Both the position numbers and the translations under genes were made by a program. Below the pieces are notes generated by a model. That model did no database searches and was not told the origin of the DNA. It saw only the letters and a program-made list of their open reading frames with translations. DNA of 64,000 nt from Haloferax massiliensis (GTDB lineage: Archaea > Halobacteriota > Halobacteria > Halobacteriales > Haloferacaceae), in contig NZ_CSTE01000006.1 of assembly GCF_001368915.1 (NCBI RefSeq), positions 124,001-188,000 on the forward strand, in the 5' to 3' direction. Each line of letters opens with the position of its first letter. The stretch's first letter is position 1. Positions 43,975 through 51,645 of this stretch are shown one piece after another.

Positions 43975-44072
43975 CTTTCTGAGTTCTCGAAACGATAAGT
44001 GACAGGCGTCTACGGAGCCGAGGCTGGTCGCCGTCAGTTAATCAAAAAACAAAAACGTCGCAAGCCGAGCGC

Positions 44073-44261
44073 CTACGCGATATCGTCCAGCGAGACGGCG
44101 CTCCCTCGGTCGACCGTAATCCACGAGGTGGTCAGTTCCTCCGATTTCGGGGAGAACACGGTCAGTTCGCTCGGGTTCTCGGGGTCGTCGTAGATGCATT
44201 CGAGGTCGAACACCGGCGCGTCCGCCAACTCGTCGGAACTGTGGGGTGCGGCCGTACTCAT
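44073..44261 (-). CDS. Small DUF7511-like protein
   Basis: A 62-residue acidic protein. The core LECIYDDPENPSELTVFSP and the ending TTSWITVDRGSAVSLDDIA match the DUF7511 pattern (a short beta domain ending in a Thr-x-Trp-hydrophobic-Thr phrase). Function unknown. Its ATG shares one base with the stop of the zinc-ribbon gene upstream (TGATG), so the two tiny genes form one transcription unit. Confidence 0.7.
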   Translation of the reverse strand: MSTAAPHSSDELADAPVFDLECIYDDPENPSELTVFSPKSEELTTSWITVDRGSAVSLDDIA

Positions 44262-44410
44262 CAGATAGAGACGTCCGCCTTGCAACTCGCACACAGCGCG
44301 TCGCCGACCGCCTCCTTCGGGACGGAGGTCCCGCATCGAGGGCACCGGGAACGGGTGCGCGAGTACTCCGTGTACGGTGCGATCCGCGAATTCTCGTTGG
44401 ATTCGCTCAT
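44261..44410 (-). CDS. Small zinc-ribbon protein paired with the DUF7511-like gene
   Basis: A 49-residue protein with CPRC (23-26) and CASC (40-43), one zinc ribbon. It begins MSESNENSRIAPYTEYSRTR. The ATG at 44410 is chosen; the same frame is open upstream to 44638 but has poor codon bias and lower G+C. Overlap with the next gene suggests the two products act together, perhaps as a small regulator and partner; that is inference. Confidence 0.65.
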   Translation of the reverse strand: MSESNENSRIAPYTEYSRTRSRCPRCGTSVPKEAVGDALCASCKADVSI

Positions 44411-44910
44411 ACACGTCCAAATACGACACGAGTACAAGAAGTTTTGGATATTGTGGTCGTAATTGTTCAGATTCGAACCCGAATGTAACGATACTCTCGA
44501 TTGTAGTTTGTACTCATCCACATCAAAGGAGAATCGGTACGCGGGTGGGAAGTCGGCCGAGCCGTCCGGAGAGGCCCCGCGAGACAGCCACCAGTTCGAT
44601 ACCGTTCCGGTTTCGAAACGCTCAGTCGCATCCGTCACTCAATCTGTCAAGAATGTCGAATAAACGAGAGGCTACCCTGTTAGCTTCGGTGACGTAATCG
44701 CTTTTCTGACAGTTAACGCGTAGCGTCTCGAATGAAACATCGTGTTTCGCGAACTGTTGCGGAAAAACTGGTCAATAAGCCCCCAGTATCGGAATCAGAG
44801 ACAGACTAACCGCCTACACCATCAGGTAAGTTGACAGCCGGAACGCGAAACTATTGAAACTATCTCGTCACCTTTTGCCGGCGGCGTCGGTAGACTGTCA
44901 CCGCAGACAC
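44411..44910. other. AT-richer gap next to the tRNA
   Basis: About 500 bases with visibly lower G+C than the rest of the window and no convincing full gene. A frame antisense to 44411-44638 is open but lacks a promoter and has weak codon bias; it could be a gene remnant. The right end holds AT-rich promoter-like strings (AACTATTGAAACTATC, 44849-44864) before the surface-protein gene. Confidence 0.5.
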
Positions 44911-46359
44911 ATGAGCACACGAACACGTATCGCCGGCGTCCTCGTCGTCGTCGCCCTCGTCGCGGCGGCGGCGGGGACCGGTCTGGCGGCGTCCGACGGC
45001 GTGCAGTCGGTCGCCCAGCCGGACGCGCCGGCGGTCGACACACGGCAGGCACAGGTACAAGAACAGACGCAGACACAGATGCAGACGGAGTACTGCACGT
45101 ATCCGAGCAACGGGACCTACGAGTCGTTCGAGGTGAGCAACCTCTCCGCGCCGTCCGGCGTCGAAGCCGGCGAGCCGGTGACGGTGTCGGCGAACATCAC
45201 CAACCCGAACGACGTGCCGATGATCCAGTGCGTCGAGTTCCGACTCGAAGGCGACGTGGTCGAGCGGACCGGCTGGGCGCTGAACCCCAACGAGACCGAG
45301 ACCATCGAGTTCGACGTCAACACGACGGGTCTCGAAGACGGGACGTACATCCACGGCGTCGAGACGCGGGACTTCGGCGAGCTGACGACGCTCACCGTGG
45401 GCGAACAGCCCGAACCCGAGGAGCCGACCGCGACGCTCCAGTTCGACGACCAGGAGTCCGACGGGAGTAACGTGACCGTCGCGAGCGCGAACCTCTCTGA
45501 CGGGGGGTACATCGCCATCCTCGACGAGAACGGCTCCGTCGTCGGCGCGACCGACTACCTCGAACCCGGGGAGCAGGAGAACGTCACCGTGCCGCTTCTC
45601 GAACCGCTGAACGAGAGCGCCACCCTGACCGCGCAGGCGCACCTCGACACCAACGACAACCAGACGCTCGACTTCCTCACCTCCAACGGGACTGAGGACG
45701 GTCCGTACACGATGAACGGGACGCCCGTCACCGACGACGCCGAGGTGACGATTAGCGAGGAGCCGACAGAGGAGCCGACCGCGTCGCTCCAGTTCGACGA
45801 CCAGGAGTCCGACGGGAGTAACGTGACCGTCGCGAGCGCGAACCTCTCCGAGGGCGGCTACATCGCCATCCTCGACGAGAACGGTTCCGTCGTCGGCGCG
45901 ACCGACTACCTCGAACCCGGGGAGCAGGAGAACGTCACCGTGCCGCTTCTCGAACCGCTGAACGAGAGCGCCAACCTCACGGCGCAGGCGCACCTCGACA
46001 CCAACGACAACCAGACGCTCGACTTCCTCACGTCCAACGGAACCGAGGACGGCCCGTACACGATGAACGGGACGCCCGTCACCGACGACGCGGTCGTGAC
46101 TGTCGGTGAGGAGCCGACCACGGAGACGCCGACTGAGGAACCGACCACCGACGAACCGACGACTGAGGAACCAACCACTACCGACGAACCAACCACTGAG
46201 GAACCAACCACTACCGACGAACCAACCACTGAGGAACCAACCACCGACGAACCGACCACCGACGAACCGACCACTGACGAACCAACCACTACCGACGAAC
46301 CGATGAGCGAGACGCCGCCGCCGACCGAGACGCCCATCGACAACGAAACGGAGAACTGA
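44911..46359 (+). CDS. Secreted surface protein with two tandem DUF7282-like repeats and a Thr/Pro/Glu/Asp tail
   Basis: A 482-residue exported protein. A Sec-type signal (RIAGVLVVVALVAAAAGTG, about 7-25) is followed by a 130-residue Ig-like domain (CARDB/CHRD-type phrase VEAGEPVTVSANITNPND). Two copies of a 117-residue unit (DUF7282-like; QFDDQESDGSNVTVASANLS and GYIAILDENGSVVGATDYLE) follow. The end is a low-complexity EPTTTDEPTTE tail with no clear C-terminal anchor. Many N-x-S/T sequons suggest heavy glycosylation. The units are nearly identical, which points to recent duplication. The start ATG at 44911 gives the best signal peptide. Confidence 0.8.
   Translation: MSTRTRIAGVLVVVALVAAAAGTGLAASDGVQSVAQPDAPAVDTRQAQVQEQTQTQMQTEYCTYPSNGTYESFEVSNLSAPSGVEAGEPVTVSANITNPNDVPMIQCVEFRLEGDVVERTGWALNPNETETIEFDVNTTGLEDGTYIHGVETRDFGELTTLTVGEQPEPEEPTATLQFDDQESDGSNVTVASANLSDGGYIAILDENGSVVGATDYLEPGEQENVTVPLLEPLNESATLTAQAHLDTNDNQTLDFLTSNGTEDGPYTMNGTPVTDDAEVTISEEPTEEPTASLQFDDQESDGSNVTVASANLSEGGYIAILDENGSVVGATDYLEPGEQENVTVPLLEPLNESANLTAQAHLDTNDNQTLDFLTSNGTEDGPYTMNGTPVTDDAVVTVGEEPTTETPTEEPTTDEPTTEEPTTTDEPTTEEPTTTDEPTTEEPTTDEPTTDEPTTDEPTTTDEPMSETPPPTETPIDNETEN
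45424..46109 (+). repeat. Tandem duplication, period 351 bases
   Basis: Matching sequences occur 351 bases apart (for example 45434 and 45785), exactly 117 codons. The first unit runs from about 45424 to 45774 and the second to about 46109. Differences are few and mostly synonymous. They encode the two DUF7282-like units. Confidence 0.85.
46136..46302 (+). repeat. Low-complexity 33-base repeat (Thr/Pro/Glu/Asp tail)
   Basis: Repeats encode the 11-residue period EPTTTDEPTTE, partly shortened at both ends. Typical slippage-prone tail of a glycosylated surface protein. Confidence 0.85.
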
Positions 46360-46410
46360 ACCGCCGACAACCGTCCGACTCGGACCCACCACCGGGTCGG
46401 CCCGGAGCTA

Positions 46411-46416
46411 TTTTTT
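46411..46416 (+). terminator. Oligo-T tract after the surface-protein gene
   Basis: Six T residues follow the GC-rich region (GGGTCGGCCCGGAGC) 52 bases after the stop. Fits a terminator for the plus-strand gene, converging with the gene at 46451. Confidence 0.45.
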
Positions 46417-46450
46417 GACGGCGAGCGCCGGCGCGACCGGCCAACCGAAG

Positions 46451-46822
46451 TCAGCGACCGAGCGCCGCGAGCAGGCCGTCGGGAACGGTGAGGAAGCCGA
46501 ACCAGACCAAAAGCACCACGAGTGCGGTGTAGCCGACCGAGATGGCGAAGTCCTTGGCGAACCGTCGCGCGGTGTACGGACGAGGTTCGGCCGACACAGC
46601 GTCGACCGCGCCCTTGTGGAGCAGGACGAACCCGGCCACGTTCGTCAGCCAGTAGCCCGCGACGACGCCCGGGAGAAACCAGCTTCTGGAGATGAGGCTC
46701 ACCGCGACCCCGAACGCGTAGGCCAGCGGGAGGTTGACCACGAGGTCGTTCCACCACGAGAGCGGGGACAGAACGAACCCGATAGCGGCCAGGATACCGC
46801 CTTTCACGCGCCGCCGTTCCAT
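46451..46822 (-). CDS. Small membrane protein
   Basis: A 123-residue protein with three hydrophobic segments (about 9-32, 44-68, 94-118). The phrases GFVLSPLSWWNDLVVNLPLAY and GYWLTNVAGFVLLHKG are distinctive, and the first resembles conserved haloarchaeal small membrane proteins of unknown function. ATG at 46822; a TATA-like ATATATGCTA (coding strand, 46866-46875) is about 45 bases upstream. No link to neighbours is evident. Confidence 0.65.
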   Translation of the reverse strand: MERRRVKGGILAAIGFVLSPLSWWNDLVVNLPLAYAFGVAVSLISRSWFLPGVVAGYWLTNVAGFVLLHKGAVDAVSAEPRPYTARRFAKDFAISVGYTALVVLLVWFGFLTVPDGLLAALGR

Positions 46823-46900
46823 CCGACTAGATGGACGGCAAGTAACATCAGCATTGTGAACAGATAGCATATATCGTGCGGGGTAGCACGCCGGAGCGCG

Positions 46901-47605
46901 TCAGTCCGCCGTCCCGCTTTCGTCGCCGACGAGCGCGTCGACGAGCGCCGTGAGGTCCGGGACGGTGAGGTCGGGTTCCGGGCCGAACGGTTCCCACGGG
47001 GAGTCCTTGCGGTCGACCCAGACGCCCTGCATTCCGGCGTGTTGCGCCCCCATCACGTCGAACCAGCCGGCGGTCGCGTGGGCGATTTCGTCGATGGGCG
47101 TCCCGGTTCGGGCGGCCGCGTGGCGGTAGATTTCCGCGTCGGGTTTGAACACCCCGACCTCGTCGGCGCTGACGACGCCGTCGAGGAGGTCGCGGATGTC
47201 CGCGTGGTCGACCATCGAGTCGAGCATCTCGGGGTTCCCGTTGGAGACGACGTAGCAGTCGTAGCCGGCGTCGCCGAGGCGGCCGACCGCGTCGCGCACG
47301 TCGTCGAACACGTCGAGTTCGTGGTACACCGAGAGAATCTCGTCGCGCTCGCTCGCCGAGACCGACACGCCGTGGGCGTCCAGCGCGTACTGGAGCGCCG
47401 CGCGGTTGACCTCGTAGAAGGGTTCGTACTCGTCGACGTGGTTGCCGACGAACGTGTATTCGAGCGACCGCGACCGCCACAGCTTCGAGACGGGTTCGGG
47501 GTCGTCGACGCGCGCGGCGAGCGCCTTCTCGGCGGCGTCGACGTCGACGAGGGTGCTGTACGAGTCGAACGTGACCGTCGAGACGCGGTCGGAGTCGAAC
47601 GACAT
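46901..47605 (-). CDS. HAD-superfamily hydrolase, haloacid dehalogenase type II-like
   Basis: A 234-residue HAD enzyme. The nucleophile Asp14 is in TVTFDSYSTLVDVD. Motif II Ser/Asn is in CYVVSNGNPEML, motif III Lys in VGVFKPDAEIY, and the acidic motif IV in HATAGWFDVMGAQHAG. The class is L-2-haloacid dehalogenase (hydrolyses 2-haloacids to hydroxyacids); many members act on other small organic acids or phosphates, so the name describes the family and not a proven reaction. Confidence 0.88.
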   Translation of the reverse strand: MSFDSDRVSTVTFDSYSTLVDVDAAEKALAARVDDPEPVSKLWRSRSLEYTFVGNHVDEYEPFYEVNRAALQYALDAHGVSVSASERDEILSVYHELDVFDDVRDAVGRLGDAGYDCYVVSNGNPEMLDSMVDHADIRDLLDGVVSADEVGVFKPDAEIYRHAAARTGTPIDEIAHATAGWFDVMGAQHAGMQGVWVDRKDSPWEPFGPEPDLTVPDLTALVDALVGDESGTAD

Positions 47606-47729
47606 GCGCGGCTCTACGGCGGCGCGAGTGTTAACGATACGGCGGTCGCGCGGACGCGACGGGGAAAAAGACCGAAGAATGGAATGGGTCGGCGCTCCTG
47701 ACGAGCGCGGCGGGAGGGAGTCGGCCCGC

Positions 47730-49460
47730 TCAGTCGTCCCCCTCCTCGTCTTCCCAGAGGGTCACGAGGATGACCACGTCCTGCATGTCGAAGGCGTTGC
47801 TCCGCGGGTCGGTCGTCCCGAGTTCGAACAGGAAGATGGCCTGGTTGTCGGCGAGGGACATAGTTCGTCCGTCGGCGCTGATGTACGGCGCGACGAACTC
47901 GGCGACGTCGTCCTGTCCGTTGTAGCCTCGTATCTCCGGGACTGGGTCGCCGTCGCGGAGGACCGCGACCTGCCGGTGGTCGACCGTCGAGTCGGCCCTG
48001 ACGTAGCCCCGGGCGGTGGCGACGATTGAGAGTCCGTCGCCGTCGTCGCCAGACAGGGTGAACGAGTGGGACCGGCGGTCGTTCACGTTGTTCCAGTCGC
48101 GCGGGTGGTGCGACTCGCGGTCGGCGACGAAGGTGACGGAGACCGGCACGTCGCCCCAACCGTCCCGGATGGCGCTGCCGAGCAGTTCGAACTCGCCCGT
48201 GAAGGCGTTCGACGGGACGACCTCGCCGTCGTCGATGCTGAAGTCGTCTTCGGGCTCCGGCGTCGACGGCGTGGTGTTTCTGACCTCGTAGGTCTCGCCC
48301 ATCCCGCGGACTTCCAGCGGGATGGAGACCGTCGCGCCGGGGCCGGACGCCCCGTCGAGGGCGACGGTGACGGTGTCGTGTTCGATTTCGGTCACGCCGG
48401 CGGGCGCGGTGTAGGTAAAACTCGCGCGGCCCGACTCGTCGGTGACGGCGGTCGCCCCGTCGATGGGGGCGACGGTGCCGCCGAGCGGCGTCGGCGAGGT
48501 GGCGGTCAGCGTCGCGCCCGCGGCTGGCGCGCCGTAGCGGTCGAACGCGCGGACAGTGAGCGTCTCGCGGCCGCCCGAGGGGACCGCGGCGTCCTCGCCT
48601 TCGACCGCTACGGCGTAGGCGGCGGGGTCGGGTTCGACGGCCTCGCCGACGCCGAGGCGGGCGACGCGGAAGTCGTAGCGGACGCCCGCGTCGAGTTCGA
48701 TAGTGACGACCGCGTGGTCGCCGCTGGCGACGTGTGAGACGACCCGCGCGTGGGGTTCCTCGGCCATGAGGTCGACCCACGCGTCCTCCGAGAGGTAGGT
48801 CGGAACCGAGATTCGAACCGGGTCGGTGGCGCTGTACACCGGCAGCGACTCGCTGCGGACGGAGACGGGCGCGAGCGCCACGGTGTCGCCGGCGGTCGTG
48901 TGGCCGTCGAGGTCGCCCTCGAAGAACACGAGCGTAACGGTCGTGCCGCGGACGAGCGACTGGCGGTGGACGACGGGGTTGCCGTCGGTTTCGAGGTACG
49001 AGACGCCGCTTTCGAGCACCATCCGGGCCTCGTCGCGCTCGGCGTAGTCGGCCTCGTAGACGATGGCACCGGTCTCGTAGGTGCGGGTCGAGCCGTCCCA
49101 GAACACCGCCTCGGGACCGACCGCGGAGACGCCCGTGACGGTCACGGCGTCCGCGCCGTCGACCCGGAACGTCCCGACGCTGTCGGGCGGCGACACCACG
49201 AGGTAGCGCTCGGGGTACGACACGTCGGAGTCGACCGCGACGCGGCCGCCGGACTCGACGCCGGAGGCCCGGAAGAACTGCGAGTCGAGCGACGCGAGGT
49301 CGGTCGAGACGCTGGCGCTGTGGTCGGCCTCGTCGCCGGCGGTCCAGACGGGCGTGCCCGCGAGTTGGACCACCGCGATGACCGACACGACCAGCCCGAA
49401 CGCGAAGACCAGCCCGAGGATTTCCGAGACGCCGCGGGAGTCGAGGGAGAGACGGGACAC
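47730..49460 (-). CDS. Pilin-like surface protein with Ig-like domain (fourth gene of the pilus-like operon)
   Basis: A 576-residue protein beginning SRLSLDSRGVSEILG; an RG-VSE site followed by a hydrophobic helix (LVFAFGLVVSVIAVVQLAG, residues about 15-33) resembles an archaeal prepilin. The conserved domain with ISVPTYLSEDAW (about 213-226) is followed by an invasin-like Ig domain (VRAFDRYGAPAAGATLTATS, about 300-320) and a C-terminal acidic domain. The start is a GTG at 49460, three bases after the preceding gene, so the two are co-translated. Likely substrate of the adjacent pilus-like machine. Function, such as adhesion, is inferred. Confidence 0.78.
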   Translation of the reverse strand: MSRLSLDSRGVSEILGLVFAFGLVVSVIAVVQLAGTPVWTAGDEADHSASVSTDLASLDSQFFRASGVESGGRVAVDSDVSYPERYLVVSPPDSVGTFRVDGADAVTVTGVSAVGPEAVFWDGSTRTYETGAIVYEADYAERDEARMVLESGVSYLETDGNPVVHRQSLVRGTTVTLVFFEGDLDGHTTAGDTVALAPVSVRSESLPVYSATDPVRISVPTYLSEDAWVDLMAEEPHARVVSHVASGDHAVVTIELDAGVRYDFRVARLGVGEAVEPDPAAYAVAVEGEDAAVPSGGRETLTVRAFDRYGAPAAGATLTATSPTPLGGTVAPIDGATAVTDESGRASFTYTAPAGVTEIEHDTVTVALDGASGPGATVSIPLEVRGMGETYEVRNTTPSTPEPEDDFSIDDGEVVPSNAFTGEFELLGSAIRDGWGDVPVSVTFVADRESHHPRDWNNVNDRRSHSFTLSGDDGDGLSIVATARGYVRADSTVDHRQVAVLRDGDPVPEIRGYNGQDDVAEFVAPYISADGRTMSLADNQAIFLFELGTTDPRSNAFDMQDVVILVTLWEDEEGDD

Positions 49461-49463
49461 GGC

Positions 49464-51641
49464 TCAGACCTCCTTCTCGGGGGCGTTCAGTTCGGGCGTG
49501 TCCTCGTCTTCGATAGAGGAGTCGGGCAGGTAGATGCGGACCGCCGCGGTGATGACCACGTCGTCCTCGGCGGAGATGGCGGCCTCGCGGCCGCTGACCA
49601 TCCCGCCGTCGGAGGTTATCTCCACGTCCGTCTTGGTCGAGGCGATGTTCGCGCCGACGACGAAGACGTTGCCCTCGGCGTCGACGACGATGTCGCCGTC
49701 GCCGAGCATGACCACGCCGTTGAGGTTGACCCCGCCGCGCGCGGAGGCGACTTCGAGCGCGCCGTTGTCCTTGACCCCCGAGAGGCCGGCTCCGGCGAGG
49801 TCGACGCCGTCCGTGCCGTCGATGCGGATGTCGCCTTTCCCGCTGATGTCGGCGCTCCGGGCGCTGACGAAGCCGTTCGTCGAGACGATACGGAGGCTGT
49901 TGCTGTCCTGTGCGACCGTCACCCCGGCGTTGTCGAGGTCGACGTCGCCGCCGGCCTCGATGGAGAGGCCGGCTTTGCTTCCCTGCGTGACCGACGCGCC
50001 CGAGAGGTCGATTTCGTCGCCCGCGGTCACGGTGATGTCCTGCCCCGAGACCGAGGTGACGCTCACGCCGACCGCGGCCAGCGAGCCGCTTCCGGCGTCG
50101 ACGTCGACTTGGCTGTGCGAGCCGGTCGCGACGACGTCGACGTGGAGCGAGACCCCGTCGCCCGCGAGGGTGATGTCGCGGTCGGAGACGATGGTCCCGG
50201 TGCTCGGCGGGACGACGAGCCGGTCGGTACCGGCGTCGTATTTCACGTCGCCGCCCGTGCCGGTGTCGTTGACGCGGTAGTCCGCGCCGTCGAACTCGCC
50301 GTTGCCGTCGACGTCCGCGTAGACGAAGCCGGGGTCGTCGACGGCGGCCACGAGCCCGCGGAGCGGGTCGGTGACGCCGCCTTCGCGGAGCTGTACGTCG
50401 AAGGTCACGCGGTCGACGGTCGCGCCCGCGGCGTCCTCGGCGACCACGTCGAACTCGTCGTTGACGACGCCGTCGACGCTTCCGGGCGCGGTGTAGACGA
50501 ACGTCGCGCGGCCGTCCGAATCGGTGACGGTCGAGACGGTACCGGTGTCGCGCGCGACGACCCGCCCGCTTTCGGCGGTCAGGCCGGGGCTGGCCTTGAC
50601 GACCGCGTTGGGGACGGGGTTGTTCTGCGCGTCGCGGACCTCGACGACGGCGCGGTGGCTCGCACCGGGCGGGACGACGGCGTTGTCGCCCTCGACATCG
50701 ACGATGTAGGCGGGCGCTTGGAGCGCGCCGGGGGTGTCGATGCCGACCCGCGAGAGCCGCAGGTCGTAGGTCTTGCCGGGCGCGAGTTCGACCGTCAGGG
50801 TGTTGTAGTCGGCTCCGGTCGCGTAGGCGATAGAGCGGACGTTCGGCTCGTCGGCAAGCAGGTCGCGCCACGTGTCCTCGGAGAGCCGAGTGGGGACCGA
50901 GATGGTGATGGGCGCGCCCGCGTCGGTGACCGTGATGTAGTCGGTGCCGGCGCTCAGGGGGACGACGCCGAAGGTGGTCGCCTCGCTCGTCGCGGTGTCG
51001 ATGTCGCCTTCGAGGAAGACGAGCGAGACCTTGGTGCCGTCGACGAGCGACTGGGTCGCGCCGACCTCGCCGCCGCCGTAGGCGGTGTACTGTGCGGTCC
51101 CCTCGTGGACGAGCGAGGGCTCGCTCTGGAGGTAGCGGTAGTCGGGGCGGTAGACGAACTGCTGGGTGTCGAACGCGTGTTCGGAGCCGTCCCAGTAGGT
51201 GCCGGTCTCGCCGGTCGCGACCGCGCCGGAGATGCGGGCCGTCGCGGGGTCGGTCGTCCGGAGGCTTCCGGAGCCTGCGGCGGGCGAGACGAACAGCGCG
51301 CGGGTCGGGTAGTCGACGCCGGCGTCGAGGGTCGCGCGGGTCTGCCGGCCGTCGACGGCCTTCGCGACGCTCTCGTCGAACGCGGCGAAGTCGGTCTCGG
51401 CGGCCGTGAGGTGTTCGAACTCGGTCTGTTGGTTCCACGCGGGGACCGCCGAGACCTGCACCATCGCGACGAGCGAGACGACGAGCGCGAACGCGAGCAT
51501 CGTGCCGAGGATGGCCGAGGCCCCGCGGCGGTCACCGCGGAGGTGCGAGCCGCGGCGGGCCGCGCCCGCGACGAGCCCGCGCAGTACGTGCCTGAGGGGC
51601 GAGTGTGTGTATTGGGTGTTGTTGGGAGTGTTGTGAGTCAT
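49464..51641 (-). CDS. Pilin-like surface protein with Ig-like and beta-helix-like domains
   Basis: A 725-residue protein. After a hydrophilic leader, RRGASAILGTMLAFALVVSL (about 38-58) resembles a prepilin site and helix. A conserved domain follows with ISVPTRLSEDTW (about 245-256), then an Ig-like domain (EVRDAQNNPVPNAVVKAS, about 317-335) and a Ca-binding-type loop DVDGNGEFDGADY (about 438-450). Residues about 460-700 form regularly spaced, short Asp/Gly/Val/Ser-rich strands (GDIRIDGTDGVDLAGAG, GDIVVDAEGNVFVVGANI), as in a right-handed beta-helix adhesin. The ATG is four bases after the platform gene. Possibly the tip or stalk adhesin. Confidence 0.78.
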   Translation of the reverse strand: MTHNTPNNTQYTHSPLRHVLRGLVAGAARRGSHLRGDRRGASAILGTMLAFALVVSLVAMVQVSAVPAWNQQTEFEHLTAAETDFAAFDESVAKAVDGRQTRATLDAGVDYPTRALFVSPAAGSGSLRTTDPATARISGAVATGETGTYWDGSEHAFDTQQFVYRPDYRYLQSEPSLVHEGTAQYTAYGGGEVGATQSLVDGTKVSLVFLEGDIDTATSEATTFGVVPLSAGTDYITVTDAGAPITISVPTRLSEDTWRDLLADEPNVRSIAYATGADYNTLTVELAPGKTYDLRLSRVGIDTPGALQAPAYIVDVEGDNAVVPPGASHRAVVEVRDAQNNPVPNAVVKASPGLTAESGRVVARDTGTVSTVTDSDGRATFVYTAPGSVDGVVNDEFDVVAEDAAGATVDRVTFDVQLREGGVTDPLRGLVAAVDDPGFVYADVDGNGEFDGADYRVNDTGTGGDVKYDAGTDRLVVPPSTGTIVSDRDITLAGDGVSLHVDVVATGSHSQVDVDAGSGSLAAVGVSVTSVSGQDITVTAGDEIDLSGASVTQGSKAGLSIEAGGDVDLDNAGVTVAQDSNSLRIVSTNGFVSARSADISGKGDIRIDGTDGVDLAGAGLSGVKDNGALEVASARGGVNLNGVVMLGDGDIVVDAEGNVFVVGANIASTKTDVEITSDGGMVSGREAAISAEDDVVITAAVRIYLPDSSIEDEDTPELNAPEKEV

Positions 51642-51645
51642 GGCC

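Noticed and set aside
43900-44910. An integrated element at tRNA-Val with flanking att repeats
   Set aside because: No second copy of the tRNA 3' end was found within the window and no integrase gene is present; only the lower G+C remains, so it is reported as a weak observation.
47614-51438. A 1274-codon open frame overlapping both pilin-like genes on the same strand
   Set aside because: Its product is an Arg-rich string typical of a +1 shadow frame; the pilin-like frames have signals, domains and matching starts and stops.
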